Of a DNA stretch of 47,789 nt, positions 21,120-28,472 are shown piece by piece (position 1 is the stretch's first letter; every line of letters starts with the position of its first letter). The stretch is from Candidatus Avilachnospira avicola (lineage in GTDB: Bacteria > Bacillota > Clostridia > Lachnospirales > Lachnospiraceae), in NCBI GenBank assembly GCA_018714245.1, contig DVNQ01000054.1, positions 1-47,789 of the forward strand. The letters run 5' to 3'. The position numbers were made by a program, and so were the translations under genes. A model generated the notes under the pieces. That model was not told the origin of the DNA and searched no databases. It saw nothing but the letters and a program-made list of their open reading frames with translations.

Positions 21120-21132
21120 GCGCTTTTTATGT
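21097..21132 (-). terminator. Strong inverted repeat, probable terminator of the upstream CW-repeat gene
   Basis: ACATAAAAAGCGCTTGCC-C-GGCAGGCGCTTTTATGT, 17-bp stem with one bulge. Confidence 0.6.
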
Positions 21133-21184
21133 CTGGATATATTGTGTTTTGTATTTTTTTTAGTACTTTAGATCTCACTGCATA

Positions 21185-22534
21185 TTATATATAGGAAATC
21201 TCGAAAACGGGGGTAAGGAGCTCGCTGGGCTCTTCATAAGCACCCTCCATCCAGCGTCCCTGGGAATCCGACTTATAGTCAGCTTCCTCCTTGTTGGAGT
21301 TATAGTTCTTGCGGATGACACCGCTCTTGTTTACAAGATAGGTCTCTCCGTTCACCGTATAATATGCATAGCTGGTATCCACCGCTCTCTGAAGGAGTCC
21401 CATGTAATAGAGCCTTCCGTTCTTTACGCCGGTATAGCCGTAGCCCGAGCTGTCAAAGTAGAAAGTATAGGTATTGCCCTCTGCATCAGTGATGTTGCGG
21501 TCACCCTTCTGCAGGCAGCTCTGCTGCTTCGTTCCGAAGTACATGCTGGTTATCTGGCCGCTGGAGCGTCTTACCTTCCTGAGTCCGTATACGGGATTGC
21601 CGTATTCATTGAACAGATAGGACTCGGTCTTTCCGTCTTTCGTAAGCCTCTTGAACTTGGCCTCCAGGGTCTCGTCATCATCGCTGTCGGAAATATCCGT
21701 TCCGTAGTAAGGCTGTCCCTTGGAATCGAAGTAATACCACTCCACGTTGCCCAGGTATCCTTCCTCCTGAGGAGGATATGCGGAAAGCCAGCCCTGGTGT
21801 GCTGCTCCGTAGGTGCCTATGGCTTCGCTGTCATTGAAGTACCTGTATCCGGCTATGGCGGGGGTGGTCTCCTCTACCTTTACCCAGCCGACCTGCATCC
21901 TTCCCACGTCATCAAAGGCGTAGCGGTTGTTGTTGATGACCATCTGCCTGTATTCGCCGTAATTTTCAGCCTTGCAGACCTTTCCGGAGGAAAGGAAATA
22001 GAACCAGTACTTTCCGTCTGCTGAATAGGGATCATCATAGCCGTCGTCAACTATATATTCCTGAGGGGGCTCGATATAGCGCCAAGTGGTGGTCACCATG
22101 CGTCCTCCCGCCTCCGGATCGCAGTAATAAAGGGATCCGTTATCCTCTACCCAGCCGGTCCTCATGGAGCCGTCATAGTCAAAGAAGTACCAGAGCCCGT
22201 TGATCTGTCTGGAACGGTTCATGATCAGCTGGCCGTTATTGTCAAAGTAATACCACTTGCCGTTGATCTGACGCCATGCGTTGGTCACCATCTTGCCGTC
22301 ATTATCAACGTAGCGTTCCTCATTGACAAAGGTGTTGGTCACCATGTAGCCGTTGCTGCCGAGATAGTAATAGTTGTTGTCGGCAGAAAGGCGCCAGTCA
22401 TTGGTCACCCTGTACCCGTTTTCATAATACGCCCACTGGCCGTTTTCCATGGTCCAGCCGTCTGCAAGGGCAGTAACCGCAAATGCAGCGCTCAGCCCCA
22501 CCGCCAGGAGCAGGCTCTTAAGTACTTTTCTCAT
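21185..22534 (-). CDS. Secreted cell-wall-binding repeat protein
   Basis: Signal peptide MRKVLKSLLLAVGLSAAFAVTALA; repeats WRQINGKWYYFDNNGQLIMN, SRQINGLWYFFDYDGSMRTGW. Confidence 0.88.
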   Translation of the reverse strand: MRKVLKSLLLAVGLSAAFAVTALADGWTMENGQWAYYENGYRVTNDWRLSADNNYYYLGSNGYMVTNTFVNEERYVDNDGKMVTNAWRQINGKWYYFDNNGQLIMNRSRQINGLWYFFDYDGSMRTGWVEDNGSLYYCDPEAGGRMVTTTWRYIEPPQEYIVDDGYDDPYSADGKYWFYFLSSGKVCKAENYGEYRQMVINNNRYAFDDVGRMQVGWVKVEETTPAIAGYRYFNDSEAIGTYGAAHQGWLSAYPPQEEGYLGNVEWYYFDSKGQPYYGTDISDSDDDETLEAKFKRLTKDGKTESYLFNEYGNPVYGLRKVRRSSGQITSMYFGTKQQSCLQKGDRNITDAEGNTYTFYFDSSGYGYTGVKNGRLYYMGLLQRAVDTSYAYYTVNGETYLVNKSGVIRKNYNSNKEEADYKSDSQGRWMEGAYEEPSELLTPVFEISYI

Positions 22535-22811
22535 AGTCCCTCTCTCCGCTAAAAAGGATATGACATCCTCTCTTACCTGTTAAGCTATAATGAAGTATAG
22601 CAGTATTGAAAACTTTTAACAATGAAATATTTAGGTCTAAATTCTTACGATAAGATTATAGCCTTCGGCCTGGAGTTTAATATTGAACAAAAACCTTTCA
22701 TTATGATAGTATTTAATGAAGGATCTATATCATATACTAAATATATTGTCCTCCGTACCCCTGCGGCACAAAATAAGGCATGGGCCGGATACAGATAAAA
22801 GAGGTAAAGAC

Positions 22812-23705
22812 ATGCTTACAGCAGACAGATGGAAGGAATACACGGTACTGGATACGTCCCGGGGCGAAAAGCTCGAGGACTTCGGAGGATACAGGCTCAT
22901 AAGGCCAGACCCTCAGGTGATCTGGGATACGGAGCGCAGCCTGCCCGAATGGAAAAAGCCGAATGCCCATTATCACCGTTCAAAAAACGGTGGCGGCAGC
23001 TGGGAGTTCTTTGATCTTCCGAAGCAGTGGCAGATATGCTACGAGCTTCCCGGAAAGGAAAAGATCACCTTCAACCTGAAGCCCTTTTCATTTAAGCATA
23101 CTGGAGTATTTCCGGAGCAGGCAGTAAACTGGGACCGCTGCTCCACGCTCATAAAGGAACGGATCAGAAAAGGCGGAGAGGCACCCAGGGTGCTCAATCT
23201 GTTTGCCTATACCGGCGGAGCCACCATGGCTGCTGCCGCGTCCGGGGCCAGACTTACCCATGTGGATGCCTCGAAGGGCATGGTGACCTGGGCAAAAGAA
23301 AATGCTGCCGCATCCGGCCTTTCCGAAGCTCCCATACGCTATCTCGTGGACGACTGCACCAAATTCGTGGAGAGAGAGCTGCGCCGCGGCAACACCTATG
23401 AGGCCATCATCATGGATCCTCCCTCCTACGGAAGGGGACCCAAGGGAGAGCTCTGGAAGATAGAGGATGACATATTTGACTTTGTAAAGCTCTGCGAAAA
23501 GCTGCTTTCTGACAAGCCCCTTTTCTTCCTGATAAATTCCTACACCACAGGACTTCAGGCCGGCGTCCTTACCTATATGCTGGATACGGTCATAAAAAAA
23601 CGACACGGCGGACATACCGTGTCGGACGAGATCGGCCTGCCCGTAAGAAAAAGCGGGCTCGTACTTCCCTGCGGTGCCGCAGGGCTCTGGTCAGCCGAAG
23701 CCTGA
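22812..23705 (+). CDS. Class I SAM-dependent methyltransferase, RlmI/RlmK-like 23S rRNA cytosine methyltransferase family
   Basis: VLNLFAYTGGATMAAAASGARLTHVDASKGMVTWAKENA; IIMDPPSYGRGPKGE; start trimmed to an ATG with GAGG RBS. Confidence 0.85.
   Translation: MLTADRWKEYTVLDTSRGEKLEDFGGYRLIRPDPQVIWDTERSLPEWKKPNAHYHRSKNGGGSWEFFDLPKQWQICYELPGKEKITFNLKPFSFKHTGVFPEQAVNWDRCSTLIKERIRKGGEAPRVLNLFAYTGGATMAAAASGARLTHVDASKGMVTWAKENAAASGLSEAPIRYLVDDCTKFVERELRRGNTYEAIIMDPPSYGRGPKGELWKIEDDIFDFVKLCEKLLSDKPLFFLINSYTTGLQAGVLTYMLDTVIKKRHGGHTVSDEIGLPVRKSGLVLPCGAAGLWSAEA
23594..23624 (-). terminator. Intrinsic terminator-like structure antisense within the 3' end of the methyltransferase CDS
   Basis: Minus strand CGACACGG-TATGTCCG-CCGTGTCG-TTTTTTT (perfect 8-bp stem plus U7). 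Confidence 0.7.
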
Positions 23706-23738
23706 GGCGGTCTAAAGATCAAAAATACTATCTTGCAT

Positions 23739-23772
23739 CATATGCAGGATCCGGATCTCCGGATCCCATATG
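23739..23772. repeat. Long hairpin between convergent genes
   Basis: CATATG(CA)GGATCCGGA-TC-TCCGGATCC-CATATG; no U tract. Confidence 0.7.
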
Positions 23773-23776
23773 CCGA

Positions 23777-24202
23777 TCAGAGGCCAAGCTCCGTCCTGAG
23801 CTTTTCGGCCTCTTTTCTTATCTCTTCCGCCTCAGGATAGCGCAGATCCTCTCCCACAGCGGCATCTGCTATCACAAGGGCCAGATAGTAAGGGATATAT
23901 GCGGCGTTTTTCCCTCTGAGCTGTCTTTTCAGGACCCAGAGTGCCCCTGCAAGCTTATCTTCCTCAGTACGGGCCTCCCGATCTTCCGCATCCAGCTTGA
24001 AGGATCCCAGGTATCCCTCCTTTCCCATCAGAAAGACCGCCATGGCAGTCGTGTCCGGCTCATTGGGAAGGAGTTCGGCTATGAGCTTTGCAAGGGCCTC
24101 CCTCTGAGCTTCTCCGTAAGGAAAGGCAAAGCGTGTATATTTGCGGGCTTCCCTCTCCCTTTCTTCCTTTGATTTAAATGAAAACCAGTCAGCTATGCTC
24201 AT
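23777..24202 (-). CDS. Uncharacterised cytoplasmic protein
   Basis: MSIADWFSFKSKEEREREARKYTRFAFPYGEAQ...; 3 nt after the acyltransferase gene; coherent ORF. Confidence 0.75.
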   Translation of the reverse strand: MSIADWFSFKSKEEREREARKYTRFAFPYGEAQREALAKLIAELLPNEPDTTAMAVFLMGKEGYLGSFKLDAEDREARTEEDKLAGALWVLKRQLRGKNAAYIPYYLALVIADAAVGEDLRYPEAEEIRKEAEKLRTELGL

Positions 24203-24205
24203 ATC

Positions 24206-25264
24206 TTATCTTCCTCCGCTCAGGATCCTGTAAACTCCCGGTAAAAAGCGCCTCATGACCACCGATGCCCCATATGCCAGCGATATGCATATTGCCGGCA
24301 TCAGCAGGAATGAAAGAAGGAGCGCAGGCACATTTTCCGGAAGGAACAGGCTCACTGCCCTGATGATCCCATAATGGGTAGCATAGATGAAAAAGGCTGT
24401 CCTCATCCAGGGTCTGGGCTCCTCTCCGCCTATCCTCTGCCAGGCCATAAATGCCCAGAGTCCCAGCACTCCGGCGATACGCTGAAGGATAACTGCTCCC
24501 GTAAAGAAAGCCGCCGATGTGGAAAAAGGCGGGATCAGCCTGAGTCCCTCTGCTCCGATAAACAGCAGCAGGCAGACAAGCGTCATGTTCCTGTGTATGT
24601 CTTCTCCCTCGGATTCCAGCACATCATCAAAAAACAGGGCTCCCACCATGCCGCAGCTGTAATAGAAAAGAGCATCCTCATTTACCGCATGGAAGGTCAG
24701 GGTCTGATAATTTGAAGCAACGATAAAGATCATGGCGGTTATGAACAGCGCAGATTTTGCTTTGCCGTCGCAGAATACCGCATAGAGGAAGGGCGCCAGC
24801 ACGGAAAGGATGATAAGTTCCTTCATATACCAGAATACCGGATCGCAGCTGTGATTAATAAGCGCATCAAAAAGTGCCCCAGCGGAAAGCTCCGCCTCTC
24901 CGAAGGCAAGATAGATCACATAATAGATCAGGTTCCATAGAAGATAGGGGATGACCAGCGAAAAGATCCTGCGTCCCCATTTCCCCTTGATATCCGTGAC
25001 CGTGATGCGTCTTCCCGACAGGCCTCTGGAAAAAAGATATCCGCTCATAAAGAAGAAGCCGGGAACGGCTATCTGCCCCAGCTCCTCTCCGAAAAATCTC
25101 TCTATATATGATAAAACCGAAAAGGCTGCTCCAAAGGCCTGGCTTCCTCCCTCCAGCATATGGAGGTTCACGGAATGGACGGCTATGACCAGAACCGTAA
25201 GCACAGCCCCGAACCAGACCGCCCTGTTTTCAAAGCTCCCCTGCCTTTTGTCACCACTCATCAC
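24206..25264 (-). CDS. Acyltransferase family 3 (OafA/YrhL-like) membrane protein
   Basis: ENRAVWFGAVLTVLVIAVHSVNL; PGFFFMSGYLFSRGLSGR; VIPYLLWNLIYYVIY; multi-TM. Confidence 0.85.
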   Translation of the reverse strand: MMSGDKRQGSFENRAVWFGAVLTVLVIAVHSVNLHMLEGGSQAFGAAFSVLSYIERFFGEELGQIAVPGFFFMSGYLFSRGLSGRRITVTDIKGKWGRRIFSLVIPYLLWNLIYYVIYLAFGEAELSAGALFDALINHSCDPVFWYMKELIILSVLAPFLYAVFCDGKAKSALFITAMIFIVASNYQTLTFHAVNEDALFYYSCGMVGALFFDDVLESEGEDIHRNMTLVCLLLFIGAEGLRLIPPFSTSAAFFTGAVILQRIAGVLGLWAFMAWQRIGGEEPRPWMRTAFFIYATHYGIIRAVSLFLPENVPALLLSFLLMPAICISLAYGASVVMRRFLPGVYRILSGGR

Positions 25265-26478
25265 TGTTTTAAAGCTTCCCTTCTTTCCTTATATGCCTTG
25301 AGCCTTCTGTTTATCCTGGTCACCGGGTTAAGAAGGCTGCTTATGGAATAGTCATGATTCAGCGAATCTATGATAAGGGCCAGATACTTCGCCATGTCTA
25401 CATTTTCATACCATTCCTTATTAATGAGCTCAGGATTCTGATATATGAGATTGGTAGTGAAGATCTTCTCGATAAGGCCCTGCTCATAGGCCTTGTCAAA
25501 CACGCCCAGGCCGCCGGTAAAGAGCCCAAAGGTGGCGCAGCCATATACCCTGTTTGCCTTCATCCTCTTAAGCTCTGCAGCCACATTGACCATAGTCTCA
25601 CCGGAAGAGATCATGTCATCCACGATGATCACGTCCTTGCCTTCCACAGAAGCTCCCAGGAATTCATGGGCCAGCACGGGGTGGTGTCCGTTTACCATCC
25701 TGGAATAATCTCTCCTCTGGTAGAACATGCCCATGTCAAGGCCGAGAACGTTTGCAAAATATATCGCCCTTGACATGCCGTTTTCATCCGGGCTTATGAT
25801 CATCATATGCTGAGGGTCCACATCAAGGTCATCCACCGTGTTGAGGAGCGCCTTTATGTACTGGTAGGTAGGCGAGATGGTCTCAAAGCCGTAAAGCGGG
25901 ATGGCATTCTGCACCCTGGGATCATGGGCGTCAAAGGTGATTATGTTGCTCACGCCCATGACCGTCAGCTCCTTAAGCATCTGAGCGCAGTCCAGGGATT
26001 CCCTTTCCTCCCTGGTCTCCTGCCTGCCCTCGTAAAGGAAGGGCATGATAACGGTCATGCGCTTGGCTCTTCCGCCGGCAGCAGCTATGACCCTCTTAAG
26101 ATCCTGGAAATGGTCATCCGGAGAATAATGATTCTGGATGCCGCCCATGGGATAAACTATGGAATTATTGGTAACATCCACAAGAAAATAAAGGTCGTCG
26201 CCTCTTACGGAGGTCTTGATGACGCCCTTTGATTCTCCTGATCCAAAGCGGGGACAGTCCGCCTCTATGATATAGCTGTCCTTCTGATATCCTGCAAAAA
26301 GGATGCTCTCCTTATGCCTGGACTCCCTCTCCCGTCTCCAGTTTACAAGATATTCATCTATCTTGTCCGTAAGCTTCTGCATCCCCTTAAGGGGCACCAG
26401 CCCCAGGGGGCCAACCGGTATGGATTCTATCTCATCCTCCGCATAGACCGCGGAATTGTTCCTTATCTCATCTGCCAT
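25261..26478 (-). CDS. prs: Ribose-phosphate pyrophosphokinase, divergent long form
   Basis: DVTNNSIVYPMGGIQNHYSPDDHFQDLKRVIAAAGGRAKRMTVIMPFL; ITFDAHDPRVQNAIPL; VEGKDVIIVDDMISSGETM. Confidence 0.88.
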   Translation of the reverse strand: MADEIRNNSAVYAEDEIESIPVGPLGLVPLKGMQKLTDKIDEYLVNWRRERESRHKESILFAGYQKDSYIIEADCPRFGSGESKGVIKTSVRGDDLYFLVDVTNNSIVYPMGGIQNHYSPDDHFQDLKRVIAAAGGRAKRMTVIMPFLYEGRQETREERESLDCAQMLKELTVMGVSNIITFDAHDPRVQNAIPLYGFETISPTYQYIKALLNTVDDLDVDPQHMMIISPDENGMSRAIYFANVLGLDMGMFYQRRDYSRMVNGHHPVLAHEFLGASVEGKDVIIVDDMISSGETMVNVAAELKRMKANRVYGCATFGLFTGGLGVFDKAYEQGLIEKIFTTNLIYQNPELINKEWYENVDMAKYLALIIDSLNHDYSISSLLNPVTRINRRLKAYKERREALKQ

Positions 26479-27481
26479 GGGGCGATCCTCCTCTCAGCCT
26501 AAGATCATTTCCATAAAAAGGTATAAGCACATAGCTCTCCATAAGCCTTGACACTATCCTCTCACCGTAGATCTGGCTCATCTGATTGAGCCTGAGGTTT
26601 GAGGAAATGATGGTCGAGGCTCCGGTCTTAAGCCTGTGCGACAGCAGCATGAACAGCCTGGAATTAGTAAATGCGGAAGGGACCTCAGTCCCGAGATCAT
26701 CGATGATCAGAAGCTCACAGTCGTATATCTCCCTTATCCTGGAGGAAAGGCTCTCGTCATCGTTCCTCTGGAAGCTGTCCTTTGAAAACCGCTCAAACAT
26801 CTCTGCAGCGCTCTCATAAACTATACTCCTGCATCTGTCTATGGCCTCGTTTGCAATGCAGTTTGACAGGAAGGTCTTTCCTGTCCCCGGAGGGCCGGTC
26901 ATCAGCAGGTTTCCGCTCCCGTCACCGAGGAAGGCACTTAAAAAACTCTGTATCTTTGGAAGGACGATCTCCTCCATATATGCCCTCTGGGTTATGACCA
27001 GGTTGGGCATAAGTTCCCTGATCTTCTCCTCATCGTCAAACAGGCTCAGATCGAAGCTGTCGAAATTTTCCCTTTTAAGCACTGCGGGAAGTCCGGAACT
27101 CAAATATATGGTCTCCGACTCCAGCTTTTTCAGGCAGCCGCACTTTTCCGCACCGATATATCCTGTATCCCTGCAGTAAGGACAGCTGTAATGGGGTTCC
27201 AGGTAATCCGCCGGAAGCCCGGCATCCCGGATGAGCGCTTTCTTTTTCTCAAGGAGCCGCTCTGTCTCGGCACGAAGCTGCCTGGAGGCTTCCCTGTCCC
27301 CCTTAAGGAGGGCCCTGGTCTCCTCCACGGCATTTTCCGCGATCCGGTCCGAACAGGCCTTTAGCTTGGGGAAACGCTCAAAGGCCTCTTCCCTCCGCCT
27401 TTCAAGCCCGGCATCCGCCCGCATTCGCCGTTCGTCATATATGCGCATTATTCGGTTATACTGCTCTCTGGTGAGTGCCAT
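26468..27481 (-). CDS. DnaC/DnaI-like helicase loader ATPase
   Basis: Zinc motif CPYCRDTGYIGAEKCGC; Walker A MTGPPGTGKTFLSNCIANE; Walker B ELLIIDDLGTE. Confidence 0.92.
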   Translation of the reverse strand: MALTREQYNRIMRIYDERRMRADAGLERRREEAFERFPKLKACSDRIAENAVEETRALLKGDREASRQLRAETERLLEKKKALIRDAGLPADYLEPHYSCPYCRDTGYIGAEKCGCLKKLESETIYLSSGLPAVLKRENFDSFDLSLFDDEEKIRELMPNLVITQRAYMEEIVLPKIQSFLSAFLGDGSGNLLMTGPPGTGKTFLSNCIANEAIDRCRSIVYESAAEMFERFSKDSFQRNDDESLSSRIREIYDCELLIIDDLGTEVPSAFTNSRLFMLLSHRLKTGASTIISSNLRLNQMSQIYGERIVSRLMESYVLIPFYGNDLRLRGGSPHGR

Positions 27482-28266
27482 CAGCTCTGCTTTCTTCCTA
27501 TCACCTTATCAAAAATGATCGAATCATAGTCGGTCCCGTGTCTCTGTCCCTGAACGGCCTGTTTCCTCGCGGCACGCTTCCTTGAACCTGCAGCCCGTTC
27601 TTCAAATTCCTTTGTGCGCTTCTTTGCGGACTCCACGTCCCGGATCCCGGAGGTCACCCAGTCCAGTCCGACCGTTTCAATATATTTTATATTATTTTTA
27701 CCCTGTTGTACACAATAGTCCACCAAATAATCTATGACCTCACAGGGCATGTGAAGACCATCATAAAGGTAGGCGAAGACCTGCTGGTCCCTGTTTGAAA
27801 GGATCCTGGACATATATCTCTGCACGACAAATAAAAGCTGGGTAAATTCGGCATCCTCCGAGAGCCGGTCCAGAGCCTCCTTGCCTGAGAGGCTTTTATA
27901 CCTGTCCCTGAGGGCAGCATCATCGAGAGGCTTTTCTCCGGGATCTCCGGCCTTTGCTTCCGAAGCCTCTGAAGCCACTGCAGCCTTCCTTTCCTGCCTT
28001 CTGGCAGAAGGAGCCTCCTCTGTCTTTGCCGTCTCCTGTCCCTTAAATACTCCAAGCTCCTCCCAGTATCTTATGGCCCGGCGGACATCTCCCTCCGTAA
28101 GTTCCAGCGCCTCTGCGGTCTCAGGAATATCAGTACCCTTCCTGCCGTTGCGCAGGAGATAAAGGTATACCTTTACATAGTCTCCGTTTGCCTTTGGCAT
28201 AAACTTATCCAGAAATTCATTTGCCACCAGTGTTACATCTATCTTGAAATTATCCTTATAAGTCAT
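27481..28266 (-). CDS. DnaD-domain replication initiation protein
   Basis: VANEFLDKFMPKANGDYVKVYLYLLRNGRKG; C-terminal YIETVGLDWVTSGIRDVESAKKRTKEFEER. Confidence 0.9.
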   Translation of the reverse strand: MTYKDNFKIDVTLVANEFLDKFMPKANGDYVKVYLYLLRNGRKGTDIPETAEALELTEGDVRRAIRYWEELGVFKGQETAKTEEAPSARRQERKAAVASEASEAKAGDPGEKPLDDAALRDRYKSLSGKEALDRLSEDAEFTQLLFVVQRYMSRILSNRDQQVFAYLYDGLHMPCEVIDYLVDYCVQQGKNNIKYIETVGLDWVTSGIRDVESAKKRTKEFEERAAGSRKRAARKQAVQGQRHGTDYDSIIFDKVIGRKQS

Positions 28267-28303
28267 CGCTTTTCGACCCGTCCCCGTCTTTTCCTGTCCG
28301 CCT

Positions 28304-28332
28304 ATAATAGCATAAGCCCGGATAAATGTGAA
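28304..28332 (-). promoter_or_regulatory. Putative sigma-A promoter of dnaD-dnaI-prs operon
   Basis: Minus strand TTCACA - 17 bp - TATTAT, 38 nt upstream of the dnaD ATG. Confidence 0.65.
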
Positions 28333-28472
28333 TAGACCGCTCCTGGAGCCGGAAAGCTGTGGATAAAGTGGATAAATCCCCCTTATCCCCTGTCTTCAAG
28401 GGTTTCAGGCAAAAAATATCCACAGAATGATATTCACAAAATTGTGAACATCTCTGTGGATAAAGTGGATAA
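28327..28472. promoter_or_regulatory. DnaA-box cluster
   Basis: TGTGGATAA perfect boxes at 28358-28366 and 28455-28463; AGTGGATAA at 28367-28375 and 28464-28472; ATATCCACA 28416-28424; ATATTCACA 28430-28438; TGTGAATAG 28327-28335. All have at most 1 mismatch to TTATNCACA or its complement. Confidence 0.8.

Noticed and set aside
28304-28472. Calling the DnaA-box region the chromosomal oriC
   Set aside because: dnaA/dnaN are not in this window and no clear AT-rich unwinding element is obvious; an origin cannot be claimed without GC skew or marker frequency.
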